DNA of 64,000 nt from Actinomycetospora succinea (GTDB lineage: Bacteria > Actinomycetota > Actinomycetes > Mycobacteriales > Pseudonocardiaceae). Within the stretch, counting starts at the first letter, position 1, and every line of letters starts with the position of its first letter. Below, in pieces: positions 44,326 through 56,311 of this stretch. The notes beneath the pieces are model-generated. The model had not been told where the DNA came from. It saw only the letters and a program-made list of their open reading frames with translations, and searched no databases. The position numbers and the translations under genes are program-made. The stretch is taken from the NCBI RefSeq assembly GCF_004363095.1, contig NZ_SNYO01000002.1:310001-374000 (forward strand), read 5' to 3'.

Positions 44326-45225
44326 TCAGCCTGGCATGACGTTCACGGCGTGGTCCAGCGCCGCCCAGAGGTACTGCACGGCGTACGCGCGGTACGGCCG
44401 CCAGGGCTCGGCGCGGGCGACGAGGTCGCGGTCGCGGGCGGGCAGGCCGAGCCGCTCGGCGGCCACGCGGATGCCGAGGTCGCCCGGCAGGAACGCGTCG
44501 GGGTCGCCGAGCGCGCGCATCGCGACGGTGTCGACGGTCCACGGGCCGATCCCGGGCAGGCCGGCGAGCGCGGCCCGGGAGGCGGGGACGTCGGCCGGGT
44601 CGAGCACGACCTCGCCGTCGGCGAGCGCCCGCACGAGCCCGAGCAGCGTGCGCTTGCGGGTGCGGGGCATGCCGAGCTCGTCGGGGTCGACGGCGGTGAG
44701 CGCGGCCGGGCTCGGGAAGAGGTGGGTCAGCGTGCTGCCGGGGCCGGCGAACCCGTCGGGCAGCGGCGTCCCGTGGCCGCGCACGAGGCGCCCGGCGTGG
44801 GTGCGCGCGGCGGCGGTCGAGACCTGCTGGCCGAGCACGGCGCGCACGGCGAACTCGTCGGCGTCCGGTGAGCCGGGCACCCGCCGGCCCGGCGCCTCGT
44901 CGACCAGCGCCGTGAGCACCGGGTCGGCGCGCAGGGTGCCGTCGACCGCGGCGGGGTCGGCGTCGAGGTCGAGGACGCGGCGGGCCAGGCGCGCGGCCTC
45001 GTCGGCGTCGGCGGGGTCGGTGAGGGTCAGGGTGGCGTCGACCTGATCGGCGATGGGCCGCAGCGACACGACCCCCGGCCCGCCGGGCAGCGCGAGCGTG
45101 CGGCGGTAGGCGCCGTCGTGCCACTCCTCGACGCCCGGCACGGCCGTGGCGACGAGGTGGCCGAAGAGGTTGTCCGGGCACAGCGGCGGGGTGAAGGCCA
45201 GCGTGCGGTCCTCGACGTGCACCAC
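44326..45225 (-). CDS. alkA: DNA-3-methyladenine glycosylase II (AlkA-like)
   Basis: 299 residues from GTG 45225 with an AGGA site; ATG 45288 is possible but would overlap the VOC start. An AlkA N-terminal domain (LPGGPGVVSLRPIADQVDAT) precedes the HhH-GPD core: AVRAVLGQQVSTAAARTHAG, the hairpin LAGLPGIGPWTVDTVAMRAL, and the catalytic aspartate in FLPGDLGIRV. It removes alkylated purines. It is divergent from the VOC gene at 45287. Confidence 0.93.
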   Translation of the reverse strand: MVHVEDRTLAFTPPLCPDNLFGHLVATAVPGVEEWHDGAYRRTLALPGGPGVVSLRPIADQVDATLTLTDPADADEAARLARRVLDLDADPAAVDGTLRADPVLTALVDEAPGRRVPGSPDADEFAVRAVLGQQVSTAAARTHAGRLVRGHGTPLPDGFAGPGSTLTHLFPSPAALTAVDPDELGMPRTRKRTLLGLVRALADGEVVLDPADVPASRAALAGLPGIGPWTVDTVAMRALGDPDAFLPGDLGIRVAAERLGLPARDRDLVARAEPWRPYRAYAVQYLWAALDHAVNVMPG

Positions 45226-45286
45226 GCGGGCATCCTGTCCGATCGCTCCAAGCCCGGCCGCGCGGGCGCTCCCTACGGTGAGCGCC

Positions 45287-45682
45287 ATGGCACCCCGTCT
45301 CTCCGTCGTCGAGCTGGTCGTCGCCGACATGGCCGCCTCGCTCGCCTTCTACCGCCGCCTGGGCATCGACGCTCCGCCCGAGGCCGACACGCAGCCGCAC
45401 GTCGAGGTCGACCTCGGCGGCGGGCTGCGCCTCGCGTTCGACACCGAGGCCACGATCCTGTCCTTCGACCCCTCGTGGACCCGGCCGACCGGCGGCCCCC
45501 GCAGCGCGCTCGCGTTCGCGTGCGACTCGCCCGCCGAGGTCGACGACACCTACGCCGCCCTCGTCGGGGCCGGGTACCACGGCGAGCTCAAGCCCTGGGA
45601 CGCGTTCTGGGGTCAGCGCTACGCGACCGTGCAGGACCCCGACGGCGGGTCGGTCGACCTGTTCGCCCCGCTACCGGGCTAA
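45287..45682 (+). CDS. VOC-superfamily protein
   Basis: 131 residues from ATG 45287. A glyoxalase-like module with LSVVELVVADMAASLAFYRR and the closing strand ATVQDPDGGSVDLFAPL. The conserved NPDG-type end suggests a metal or small-ligand site, but the exact activity is unknown. It overlaps the convergent AraC gene by 12 bp at the 3' ends. Confidence 0.88.
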   Translation: MAPRLSVVELVVADMAASLAFYRRLGIDAPPEADTQPHVEVDLGGGLRLAFDTEATILSFDPSWTRPTGGPRSALAFACDSPAEVDDTYAALVGAGYHGELKPWDAFWGQRYATVQDPDGGSVDLFAPLPG

Positions 45683-46336
45683 CAACCCCGTCGGCGTCGT
45701 CCCGGCCAGCGCCCGGACCTCGCGCGCCAGGTGCGGCTGGTCGGCGAAGCCCTCGGCGGCGGCGACGTCGGCCCAGGGCGTGCCCTCGCGGGCGCGGGCC
45801 AGCGCGCGCTGGAGCCGCAGGATGCGACCGAGGTGCTGCGGCCCGAACCCGAACACCGGCAGGCAGCGCCGGTGCAGCGTGCGCGGGGTGGTGCCGAGGT
45901 CGTCGGCGAGCCCCGCGACGTCGCTGCCCCGGGCGAGCGCGCCGAACACCCGCGCCCCGAACCGCTCGTCGGCACTCGGCGGCGTGGCGGTGGCGACCCC
46001 GAGCAGCACGCCGGCCGGGTCGTCGGCGACCCGCTCGGCCAGCTCGCGGGCGCGGGCGTCGCCCCACAGGGCGTCGAGCGCGACCGTGGTGTCGCGCAGC
46101 TCGTCGGCGCGCAGCCCGAGCAGCGCCGGGCCCCGCCCGTGGGAGAACCGCAGGCCCACGTGGCGCCGGCCGCCGCCGTCGTTGGACCGCGCCGCGCCGT
46201 CGGGCCCGGCGACGACCAGCCCGCGCCCGTTCCAGATCAGGTCGAGGCAGCCGTCGGGCAGGATCGTCCCGGGCGCGCCGGCGCTGCTCCAGAGCACGAC
46301 CCCGGGCGCCACCCGGCGCTCGCGGTACCCGTCCAC
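45671..46336 (-). CDS. AraC-family regulator
   Basis: 221 residues from GTG 46336. The N-terminal part (VVLWSSAGAPGTILPDGCLD ... AARSNDGGGRRHVGLRFSHG) is the DUF6597-type effector domain common in AraC proteins. The C-terminal HTH pair is SDVAGLADDLGTTPRTLHRR and WADVAAAEGFADQPHLAREV. The target is unknown; the overlapping VOC gene is a candidate. A palindrome lies upstream at 46360. Confidence 0.9.
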   Translation of the reverse strand: MDGYRERRVAPGVVLWSSAGAPGTILPDGCLDLIWNGRGLVVAGPDGAARSNDGGGRRHVGLRFSHGRGPALLGLRADELRDTTVALDALWGDARARELAERVADDPAGVLLGVATATPPSADERFGARVFGALARGSDVAGLADDLGTTPRTLHRRCLPVFGFGPQHLGRILRLQRALARAREGTPWADVAAAEGFADQPHLAREVRALAGTTPTGLLAR

Positions 46337-46359
46337 GCCTCCATGGTGCTACGGGGAGG

Positions 46360-46410
46360 GAGCGAGGGGCACCCTGGCTGCGTGGGACGCAGCGAGGGTG
46401 ACCCTCGCTC
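46360..46410. repeat. 24-bp-arm palindrome, family 2 related
   Basis: Left arm begins GAGCGAGGGGCACCCTGGCT and the right arm complements it with two mismatches, loop of 3. The opening GAGCGAGGGGCACC is the same as in the modC copy. It lies between the P1 peptidase stop and the AraC start (both minus strand) and may terminate the peptidase gene. Confidence 0.8.
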
Positions 46411-46427
46411 GCACGCATCTCGCACGG

Positions 46428-47438
46428 TCAGCCGACGAGGTCCCGGTAGCTGCGCCAGTGCCCGGCCGGGGTCTCGACGCTGCGGGCGGCGAGGACGGCG
46501 TGCACCACGGCGCGGGTCACGCAGTCGGCGCCGGCGGTGAGGATCTCCTGGACGCCGCCGAGGTCCGGGGCCGGGCGGGCGGTGGTCGCGAGGCCGAAGA
46601 ACGTGTCGCCGTCGGTCATGCCGTGGGCGGGGCGCACGGCCCGGGCGAGGCCGCTCTGGCCGACGGCGGCGAGCTTGGCGCACTGGGCGACGGTGAGCCC
46701 CGCGTCGGTGGCGACGACGCCGATCGTCGTGTTCAGCGTGGGCGGGGCGGCGGCGTCGCGCAGGGTCGCGAGCAGGGCGGCGCGGTCGTCGGGCAGGGCG
46801 GGCAGCTCGGCGTCGTCGGCGTGACGGTGGCGCGCGCCCCAGAGCTCGCCGGTCGCGGGGTCGACCGCGGAGCCCGCGGCGTTGGCGACGACCAGCGCGG
46901 CGACCACCGTGCCGTCGGCGAGCACCGACGACGCCGACCCGACCCCGCCCTTGAGCCCGCCGACCACGGTCCCGGTGCCCGCGCCCACCACGCCCTGGGC
47001 CGGCGGCGCGTCCGTGCACGCTGCCAGTGCGGCCGCGCCGAGCTCGGCACCGGGCCGCGCGGTGAAGCGCCCGCCGCGCCCGAGGTCGAAGACGACGGCG
47101 GCGGGCACCACGGGCACGACCTCGCCGGGTCCGCCGACCGGGAACCCGCGCCCCTGCTCACCCAGCGCGTCGGCGACCCCGGAGGCGGCGGCGAGCCCGT
47201 AGGCGCTGCCGCCGGTGAGCACCACGGCGTGGATGCGCTCGACGAGCGTGCGCGGGTCGAGGGCGTCGGTCTCGCGGGTGCCGGGCCCGCCGCCGCGCAC
47301 GTCGACGCCCGCGACCGCGCCCTCGGGTCCCGGCAGCACGACCGTCGTCCCCGACAGCGCGCCCTCCCCCGAGAGCTCCGCGTGCCCGACCTGCAGGCCC
47401 GGGACGTCGACGATCGTGTTCGTGGCGCCGGAGTGCAC
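46428..47438 (-). CDS. P1-family peptidase (DmpA-like L-aminopeptidase/D-esterase)
   Basis: 336 residues from GTG 47438. The P1/DmpA pattern is complete: VVLTGGSAYGLAAASGVADA, GAGTGTVVGGLKGGVGSAS, and the self-cleavage/nucleophile region NTTIGVVATDAGLTVAQCAK with ALNTT-like PTLNTTIG. These Ntn-like enzymes autocleave before a serine or threonine and hydrolyse N-terminal residues or beta-peptides. The expected nucleophile is the threonine of NTTIG. The cellular substrate is unknown. Confidence 0.92.
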   Translation of the reverse strand: MHSGATNTIVDVPGLQVGHAELSGEGALSGTTVVLPGPEGAVAGVDVRGGGPGTRETDALDPRTLVERIHAVVLTGGSAYGLAAASGVADALGEQGRGFPVGGPGEVVPVVPAAVVFDLGRGGRFTARPGAELGAAALAACTDAPPAQGVVGAGTGTVVGGLKGGVGSASSVLADGTVVAALVVANAAGSAVDPATGELWGARHRHADDAELPALPDDRAALLATLRDAAAPPTLNTTIGVVATDAGLTVAQCAKLAAVGQSGLARAVRPAHGMTDGDTFFGLATTARPAPDLGGVQEILTAGADCVTRAVVHAVLAARSVETPAGHWRSYRDLVG

Positions 47439-47468
47439 GGGAGCAGCCTCGCAGAGCGCGTCCGGCCG

Positions 47469-47528
47469 TTCCGACCGAAGGGCACCTTCGCTCGGGTAGA
47501 GCGGCGACGGGCGCCCACCGCCGGAACC
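47469..47528. repeat. Family 2 element, intergenic copy
   Basis: TTCCGACCGAAGGGCACC, then TTCGCTCG, GGCGACGGGCGCCC and ACCGCCGGAAC follow the same block order as the element inside modC (30648-30716), with an 11-base block missing. It lies upstream of the P1 peptidase start. Confidence 0.75.
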
Positions 47529-47547
47529 GTCACGCCGACCCCGGAAC

Positions 47548-47598
47548 GAGCGAAGGGCACCTTCGGTCGAACTAGTCGACCGAAGGTGCCCTTCGCTC
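47548..47598. terminator. Perfect 23-bp-arm palindrome, family 2 related
   Basis: Left arm GAGCGAAGGGCACCTTCGGT + CGA and its exact complement, loop ACTAG. It sits 17 bp after the coxG stop and about 110 bp before the peptidase gene, both on the minus strand, so it probably terminates the cox operon. The GAGCGAAGGGCACC core is shared with 30648, 46360 and 47469. Confidence 0.8.
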
Positions 47599-47614
47599 AG
47601 TACGGGTCAGGCGC

Positions 47615-48505
47615 TCAGTTCTTCGAGCCCCCGCGCGCGATCAGGATGATCGCGATGATCGCGGCGAGCACACCGGCGCCGATGCCCACGGGCGCGAGGC
47701 GCTTGAGCACGGCCTCCCGCGAGCTGTCGAGCAGGTCGATCGCCTCGACCTGCGGACGGCGCGCCGTCGACGCGGCGGCACCCGCAGCGGTGCCGGCGGC
47801 AGCGCCCGCGGCGCCGCCGACCGTGCTGCCGACCGACCCGCCGGGCTTCGCGCCCGCGTCGGCCTTGGCCGCCGAGGCGACCGTGGTCGGCATCGCCGCG
47901 GCCGCCGGGGCCCCGGAGCCGGACGAGACCGGCGTCGGCGCCGCGGGCGTGCTGACCGGGGCGTCGCCCGCCGTCGCGGCCGTGGCCGCGGGCGCCGGGG
48001 TGGTGCCGTTGCCGCCGCTCGCCGGGGCCTCCGACGTGGCGGCGGCGGCCGGGCCGCCCGCGCTGCCGAACTCGTCGGCGAGGCACGAGGCGAACTGGCC
48101 CAGGATCTTGTCGCCGACGTCGGACATGACGCCGCGGCCGAACTGCGCCGGCTTGCCGGTCACCTGCATCTCGGTGAGGACGGTGACCTTGGTCTTGCCC
48201 CCGCCCGCGTCGCTCATCGTCAGCGTCGCCTTGGCCGACGCGGTGCCGTTGCCCCGCGAGTCGCGGCCCTGGGCGTCGACGACGACCTTGTGGTTGCTCT
48301 TGTCGCGCTCGACGAAGGTGCCCTTGCCCTTGTAGGTCATCGAGATCGGGCCGAGCTTGACCTTCACGGTGCCGGTGAAGTCGTCACCGTCGTGGGAGTC
48401 GAGCGTGGCACCCGGGAAGCACGGCGTGACCTTCTCCGGGTCGTTCAGGGCGTCGAACACGGTGTCGATGTCCACCGGGACGGTGAACTCGTTCTCCAGC
48501 TTCAC
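47615..48505 (-). CDS. coxG: CoxG-like SRPBCC protein with C-terminal membrane anchor
   Basis: 296 residues from GTG 48505 with an AGGAGGA site. Residues 1-150 are the CoxG/SRPBCC fold (ENEFTVPVDIDTVFDALNDP ... KVTPCFPGATLDS, TYKGKGTFVERDK). A 110-residue Ala/Pro/Thr linker follows, and the end is a membrane helix VGIGAGVLAAIIAIILIARG. CoxG anchors carbon monoxide dehydrogenase to the membrane and helps pass electrons to quinone. It is the last gene of the cox operon, set apart from coxM by a strong hairpin. Confidence 0.9.
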   Translation of the reverse strand: MKLENEFTVPVDIDTVFDALNDPEKVTPCFPGATLDSHDGDDFTGTVKVKLGPISMTYKGKGTFVERDKSNHKVVVDAQGRDSRGNGTASAKATLTMSDAGGGKTKVTVLTEMQVTGKPAQFGRGVMSDVGDKILGQFASCLADEFGSAGGPAAAATSEAPASGGNGTTPAPAATAATAGDAPVSTPAAPTPVSSGSGAPAAAAMPTTVASAAKADAGAKPGGSVGSTVGGAAGAAAGTAAGAAASTARRPQVEAIDLLDSSREAVLKRLAPVGIGAGVLAAIIAIILIARGGSKN

Positions 48506-48540
48506 GGGCTCCTCCTGCAGAGGGTGCGGATCACGACGGC

Positions 48541-48569
48541 GGCCCGCCCCCGCGGTGCGGGGGCGGGCC
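48541..48569. promoter_or_regulatory. 13-bp perfect hairpin between coxM and coxG
   Basis: GGCCCGCCCCCGC-GGT-GCGGGGGCGGGCC. It lies in the 107-bp gap after coxM and 36 bp before coxG, so it may partly terminate transcription or protect the upstream mRNA, lowering coxG relative to the enzyme subunits. Function inferred. Confidence 0.65.
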
Positions 48570-48612
48570 GGGGCGTCGTGACGATCGGGTCGTCAGCGAG
48601 TGGTCGACGTGG

Positions 48613-49464
48613 TCAGCCCACGGCCGCGAGGACGGCCCGGCCCGTGAGCACCCGGGCGAGGTGCTCGCGGTAGTCCGAACCGGCGTCCGCGTCCGCGGTC
48701 GGGCTGGTGCCCTCGGCGGCGGCCTGGGCGGCCTGACGGACATTGTCCTCGGTGGCCGACTGCCCGACCAGCGCTGCCTCCACACCACGGGCGCGCACCG
48801 GGGTGCCCGCCATGTTGGTGAGGCCGATGCGCGCGTCGGTGATCGAGCCACCGTCGGTCTTGACCGTGGCCGCGACCGCGACGATCGACCAGGCCTGCGC
48901 GACCCGGTTGAACTTCTCGTACCGCGCGCCCCACCCGGTGTACTTCGGGAAGCGGATCTCCGTGAGGAGCTCACCCTCGCCGATGGCGGTGGTGAAGTAG
49001 TCCTCGAAGAAGTCCGCCGCGGCGACCGTGCGGGTCCCGTCCGGGCCGGCGATGACGAACTGCGCGTCGAGGGCCAGCGCCGGCGCGGCGAGGTCACCGG
49101 CCGGGTCGGCGTGGGCCAGGGCCCCGCCGAGCGTGCCCCGGTGCCGGACCTGCGGGTCCGCCACCGTCTTCGTCGCCTCCTGGATGAGGGCGACGTGCTG
49201 GCGCAGCGTGTCGTCGCGGGCGACGTCGTAGTGCGAGGTCATTGCCCCGACCACGACGGAGTCGCCGTCCTCGCGGACGCCCTTGAGCTCCGCGATCCCG
49301 CCGAGGTCGATGATCAGCGACGGGTCGGCCATCCGGAGCCGGAGCACCGGCAGCAGGCTCTGGCCGCCGGCCAGGAGCTTGGCGTCGTCGCCGCCGTCAC
49401 GCAGGGCCTGCACCGCCTCCTCGACGGTGGTGGGCCGGACGTAGTCGAACTGGGCCGGGATCAC
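48613..49464 (-). CDS. coxM: Molybdenum hydroxylase FAD subunit (CoxM-like)
   Basis: 283 residues from GTG 49464, overlapping the coxL stop (GTGA). The PCMH-type FAD domain has AKLLAGGQSLLPVLRLRMAD for FAD and IQEATKTVADPQVRHRGTLG for the second FAD loop; the C-terminal CO_deh_flav_C domain ends HLARVLTGRAVLAAV. It passes electrons from the 2Fe-2S subunit to the acceptor. Confidence 0.95.
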   Translation of the reverse strand: MIPAQFDYVRPTTVEEAVQALRDGGDDAKLLAGGQSLLPVLRLRMADPSLIIDLGGIAELKGVREDGDSVVVGAMTSHYDVARDDTLRQHVALIQEATKTVADPQVRHRGTLGGALAHADPAGDLAAPALALDAQFVIAGPDGTRTVAAADFFEDYFTTAIGEGELLTEIRFPKYTGWGARYEKFNRVAQAWSIVAVAATVKTDGGSITDARIGLTNMAGTPVRARGVEAALVGQSATEDNVRQAAQAAAEGTSPTADADAGSDYREHLARVLTGRAVLAAVG

Positions 49465-51947
49465 AGGTTGCCTCCCTCGGGCATGTCGCGGGCGGTGGAG
49501 CCGAGGCCCGCACCCGGCGAGGCGACGTTCGCCTCGTCGGCGCGCCCGGCGTGACCCGACGCGTTCTGGATGGCGCTCCAGACGCGGTACGGGGTGGTCG
49601 GCATGTCGATGTCCTTGACACCGAGGTGCCGGATCGCGTCGAGCACCGAGTTCACGACCGCCGGGGTGGAGGCGATCGTGCCGGCCTCGCCGACGCCCTT
49701 GACCCCGAGCGGGTTGGTCGTCGACGCGGTCGTGGTGTTCGCGGTGTCGAAGCTGATCAGGTCCGCCGCGGTGGGCAGCGTGTAGTCGACCAGCGTGCCC
49801 GAGAGCAGCGTGCCCTGGTCGTCGTACGCGGCCTCCTCGTAGAGGGCCTGCGCGATGCCCTGGGCCAGGCCACCGTGCACCTGCCCCTCGACGATCAGCG
49901 GGTTGATCACGTTGCCGACGTCGTCGACGCAGACGTACTTGTAGAGCTCGACGAAGCCGGTCTCGGTGTCGACCTCCACGGCGCACAGGTGCGTGCCGTG
50001 CGGGAACGAGAAGTTCTCCGGGTCGAACGTCGCGTGGGCGTCGATGTCGGGCTCGATGCCCTCGGGGTAGTCGTGGGCGGCGAACACCGCGAGCGCGATG
50101 TCCTGGATGCCCACACCCTTGTCGGTGCCCTTGACCGTGAACTTGCCGCCCGAGAACTCGAGGTCGCCCTCGGCGGCCTCGAGCATGTGCGCGGCGATCG
50201 GCTTGGCCTTCTCGATGACCTTCTCGGCCGCCTTGACGACGGCGATGCCGCCGACCGCGAGCGAGCGCGAGCCGTAGGTGTCGAGGCCCTTGTACGACGA
50301 CTGGGTGTCGCCGTGGAGGATCTCGACGTCGTCGAAGGGCACGCCGAGCTGGTCGGCGACGATCTGCGAGAACGCCGTCTCGTGGCCCTGCCCGTGCGGG
50401 CTGACGCCGACGACGACCTCGGCCTTGCCGGTGGGCTGCATCCGGATGGACGCGGTCTCCCAGCCGCCGGCGCCGTAGTCGAGCGAGCCGAGCACGCGGG
50501 ACGGGGCGAGGCCGCACATCTCGGTGAAGGTCGAGATGCCGATGCCGAGCTGCTTGACGTCGCCGCGCCGACGGCGCTCCTGCTGCTCACGCCGCAGGCC
50601 GTCGTAGTCGAACATCTGCTTGGCCTGCTCGGTGGCGGCCTCGTAGTTGCCCGTGTCGTAGGTCAGCGTGCTGACCGTGGTGTACGGGAACTCCTCGTGC
50701 TTGATCCAGTTCTTCTCGCGGAACTCGAGCGGCTCCATGTCGAGCTCGAGCGCCACCTCGTCCATCAGGCGCTCGATGCCGAAGGTCGCCTCCGGCCGGC
50801 CGGCGCCGCGGTAGGCGTCGGTGAGCGTCTTGGTGGTGAAGACGTTGGTGCAGTCGAAGCGGTACGCCGGGATCTTGTAGATGGCGTTGAACATGAACGC
50901 GCCGAGGATCGGCACGCCCGGACCGACGAGGCCCAGGTAGGCGCCCATGTCGGCGATCAGCTTCACGTCCAGGCCGGTGATCCGCCCGTCCTTCGTGACG
51001 GACATGGCCAGCTCCTGCACCTGGTCACGGCCGTGGTGGGCCGTGAGCAGCGACTCGGAGCGGGTCTCGGTCCACTTCACCGGCTTGCCCAGCTTGCGGG
51101 CCACCAGCAGCGTGAGGACCTCCTCGGGCGCGACGGCGATCTTGCCGCCGAACCCGCCGCCGACGTCCGGCGCGATGACGCGGATCTTGTGCTCGGGCAG
51201 GCCGAGCGTCAGCGCCAGCATCGTCTTGAGGATGTGCGGCACCTGGGTGGACGACCACATCGTCAGCTGCTCGCTGTTGGGGTCGACCACCGTGGAGCGG
51301 GGCTCCATGAACACCGGCACGAGGCGCTGCTGGCGGAAGCGGCGCCGCACGACGATCTGGTCGTCGTCCGACTCCGCCTTCTTCAGCGCCTCGGCGACGT
51401 CGCCGCCCGAACCCGCCTCGCCGGAGTCGAACACCCACTGCGCGTTGGCGTTGGTGCCGATCTCGGGGTGCACGAGGGTGGCGCCGTCCTGCAGCGCCGC
51501 CTCCATGTCGAGGACCGGCTCGAGCTCCTCGTAGTCGACCTCGACGAGCTCGGCGGCGTCCTTGGCGATCGCCGCGCTGCGGGCGACGACCACGGCGACG
51601 CCCTCGCCCGCGAAGTTGACGCGGCTGCCCGCGAGCGCCGGGCGCTGCGGGGACTTCATGTCCTTGGTGATCGGCCAGGCGCAGGGCAGCTGCACCTGGT
51701 CGGCACCGATGTCGGCCGCCGAGTAGACCGCGACGACGCCGGGGACCTGCTTGGCCGCCGACGTGTCGATGCCCTTGATGTTCGCGTGGGCGAACGGGCT
51801 ACGGACGATCGAGAGGTGCAGCAGGCCGGTGAGGGCCTGGTTGTCGACCCAGCGGGTGCGCCCCGTGATGAGTCGACGGTCCTCCTTGCGCCGTCGGTCC
51901 CGACCGATCTCGGGAGCCGGGGTGCTCGGGTTCTCCGTCGTCGTCAT
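49461..51947 (-). CDS. coxL: Molybdopterin-binding large subunit, form II CO dehydrogenase-like (CoxL)
   Basis: 828 residues from ATG 51947 (TGATG overlap with coxS). Aldehyde-oxidase/xanthine-dehydrogenase fold: [36 protein letters not shown], and the catalytic-site loop [13 protein letters not shown] at about residue 380. Form I CO dehydrogenases carry AYxCSFR here; AYRGAGR is form II, whose CO activity is disputed. The catalytic glutamate loop [16 protein letters not shown] is present at about 752. Requires Mo-molybdopterin cytosine dinucleotide in characterised relatives. The natural substrate could be an aldehyde or N-heterocycle. Confidence 0.95.
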   Translation of the reverse strand: MTTTENPSTPAPEIGRDRRRKEDRRLITGRTRWVDNQALTGLLHLSIVRSPFAHANIKGIDTSAAKQVPGVVAVYSAADIGADQVQLPCAWPITKDMKSPQRPALAGSRVNFAGEGVAVVVARSAAIAKDAAELVEVDYEELEPVLDMEAALQDGATLVHPEIGTNANAQWVFDSGEAGSGGDVAEALKKAESDDDQIVVRRRFRQQRLVPVFMEPRSTVVDPNSEQLTMWSSTQVPHILKTMLALTLGLPEHKIRVIAPDVGGGFGGKIAVAPEEVLTLLVARKLGKPVKWTETRSESLLTAHHGRDQVQELAMSVTKDGRITGLDVKLIADMGAYLGLVGPGVPILGAFMFNAIYKIPAYRFDCTNVFTTKTLTDAYRGAGRPEATFGIERLMDEVALELDMEPLEFREKNWIKHEEFPYTTVSTLTYDTGNYEAATEQAKQMFDYDGLRREQQERRRRGDVKQLGIGISTFTEMCGLAPSRVLGSLDYGAGGWETASIRMQPTGKAEVVVGVSPHGQGHETAFSQIVADQLGVPFDDVEILHGDTQSSYKGLDTYGSRSLAVGGIAVVKAAEKVIEKAKPIAAHMLEAAEGDLEFSGGKFTVKGTDKGVGIQDIALAVFAAHDYPEGIEPDIDAHATFDPENFSFPHGTHLCAVEVDTETGFVELYKYVCVDDVGNVINPLIVEGQVHGGLAQGIAQALYEEAAYDDQGTLLSGTLVDYTLPTAADLISFDTANTTTASTTNPLGVKGVGEAGTIASTPAVVNSVLDAIRHLGVKDIDMPTTPYRVWSAIQNASGHAGRADEANVASPGAGLGSTARDMPEGGNL

Positions 51948-52468
51948 CAGGCGCCACCCCCGGCCACCGGCTGGGCGGAGGACTGCTGGGTGGCGGACGC
52001 GCCCGGCTTCATCTTCGAGGCGGCGTCCTGGACGGCGCGCACGATGTTCTGGTAGCCGGTGCAGCGGCAGAGGTTGCCCTCGATGCCCTCGCGGATCTCG
52101 GTCTCCGACGGGTCGGGGTTGTCCCCGAGCAGGTCGATCGACTGCATGATCATGCCGGGCGTGCAGTAGCCGCACTGCAGGGCGTGGTTGTCGTGGAAGG
52201 CCTGCTGCATCGGGTGCAGCTGGCCGTCACGCTCGAGACCCTCGATGGTGAGGACCTCGGCCCCGTTCGCCTGCACGGCCAGGACGGAGCACGACTTCAC
52301 GCTCATGCCGTCCAGGTGGACGGTGCAGGCCCCGCAGTTGCTCGTGTCGCAGCCGATCACCGTGCCCGTCTTGCCGAGTCGTTCCCGCAGGTACTGGACG
52401 AGCAGCATGCGGGGCTCGACGTCGTCCTCGTAGACGAGGCCGTCGACGGTGGTCCGGATGCGTGCCAT
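51947..52468 (-). CDS. coxS: 2Fe-2S small subunit (CoxS-like)
   Basis: 173 residues from ATG 52468 behind GAGGAGAGG. A plant-type 2Fe-2S cluster ([20 protein letters not shown]...C) and a second helical cluster ([18 protein letters not shown] ... [13 protein letters not shown]) are both complete. The C-terminal 20 residues are low-complexity. First gene of the operon coxS-coxL-coxM-coxG. Confidence 0.96.
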   Translation of the reverse strand: MARIRTTVDGLVYEDDVEPRMLLVQYLRERLGKTGTVIGCDTSNCGACTVHLDGMSVKSCSVLAVQANGAEVLTIEGLERDGQLHPMQQAFHDNHALQCGYCTPGMIMQSIDLLGDNPDPSETEIREGIEGNLCRCTGYQNIVRAVQDAASKMKPGASATQQSSAQPVAGGGA

Positions 52469-52876
52469 GGACCTCTCCTCACTCGGCCGCCCGACGCGGC
52501 GCCGGAGACCGACCGTCGTACGCCGAGGACGTGGTGGCGTGTCTCGAACCCCGCCCGTCGCGAACGGCGGCGGGCGCGGTTGCCGACCACCTCCGGCGTG
52601 GTCGCGGACACATCACACCGCCGTCGCCGGGGCAGCGCAACATCCACTGCGGGGTCGGTCCGTGTGATCAAAACCCGAGGTGGGAGCCCTTCCCACCCCT
52701 GATTCCGCAGGCGCGGAACGATCGCCGCAAGACCGCCGATTCTGCGGCACGACGACCACGCTGCGCGCCCGGTGGGCGCCCGAAAGAGACCGGTACAGAC
52801 AGTCCTGCCCCCCTCCGTTCGGAGGGGGGCACCCGTCACGCGGAGCACACGTGACGCGACCGCCCGGGGTCGGTCG
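52469..52876. other. 408-bp gap between coxS and ppdK
   Basis: No convincing gene. It holds the ribosome site and presumably the promoter of the cox operon, a hairpin GGTGGGA-GCCCT-TCCCACC at 52679-52697, a wide GCCGCA...TGCGGC inverted pair near 52722-52746, and the strong GC hairpin at 52807-52830 that suits a ppdK terminator. I cannot identify a specific regulator site. Confidence 0.6.
52807..52830 (-). terminator. GC hairpin after ppdK
   Basis: GCCCCCCTCC-GTTC-GGAGGGGGGC, ten perfect pairs with a four-base loop, 46 bp beyond the ppdK stop on the minus strand. A T-rich tail is lacking. Confidence 0.65.
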
Positions 52877-55570
<2,694 letters not shown>

Positions 55571-55675
55571 GTGCTGCGTCCTCGTCCCCCGGTAGTCCGA
55601 CCGTGGAACTCTGGCACGCGGCGCCCCCGCCGGACACGTCCGAGCGGCCCGGCCTGACCGGTCCAGTGGGCGACG

Positions 55676-56311
55676 TCAGTCTCTTGACACCAGCCGCTTG
55701 CGGGCCCAGTCGTGGTACCAGGACGGCAGGCCGGGGGCGTCGAGGAGACGCGCCGCGCGGTGTCTCTCGTGGTGGTAGATGGTGAAGACGTCGGTGACGG
55801 TGGGGGCGTCGTCCTGTCTTTGCGTGACGCTGAGCGCGTCCCCGGCCGTGATCGTGCCGGTGGTGACGACGCGCAGGTAGACGCCGGGGCGGTCGGCGGC
55901 GACGAAGCGTCGCGGCATCGTGGGGTCGCCGGCGCGCAGGCCGAGCTTGAAGCAGGGGATGCGCGGCTGGACGACCTCGAGCTCGGCGGTGCCGATCCGC
56001 CAGCGCTCGCCGATCCGCGCGTCGCGCAGGTCGTAACCGACGGTGGTCAGGTTCTGGCCGAAGACCAGGTCGTCGACGTCGCCGAGCTCGGCGCGCCACC
56101 AGGCGAGGTCCTCCTCGCCGTACGCGTAGACCGCCTTCTCCGGGCCGCCGTGGTTCTTCCGGTCGGCCTGCTCGTCGCCGACGAGGTTCTCCGGGCCCAC
56201 CTCGACCGGTCCGTCGACCGGTTCCTTCCAGATCGCGGTGCTGGTGGTCTCGCCCGGCCGGGGTCCCGGGACCTCGCGGGGGCGGCCGAGGGCGATCGTC
56301 CGGACCTTCAC
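55676..56311 (-). CDS. MOSC-domain protein (YiiM-like)
   Basis: 211 residues from GTG 56311, overlapping the mftF stop (GTGA), so the two are translationally coupled. MOSC features: AIWKEPVDGPVEVGPENLVG, DEQADRKNHGGPEKAVYAY, and FGQNLTTVGYDLRDARIGER ... VVQPRIPCFKLGLR with the conserved cysteine. YiiM-type proteins reduce N-hydroxylated compounds with molybdenum cofactor. A MOSC gene coupled to a mycofactocin glycosyltransferase is unexpected; it may be position only. Confidence 0.88.
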   Translation of the reverse strand: MKVRTIALGRPREVPGPRPGETTSTAIWKEPVDGPVEVGPENLVGDEQADRKNHGGPEKAVYAYGEEDLAWWRAELGDVDDLVFGQNLTTVGYDLRDARIGERWRIGTAELEVVQPRIPCFKLGLRAGDPTMPRRFVAADRPGVYLRVVTTGTITAGDALSVTQRQDDAPTVTDVFTIYHHERHRAARLLDAPGLPSWYHDWARKRLVSRD

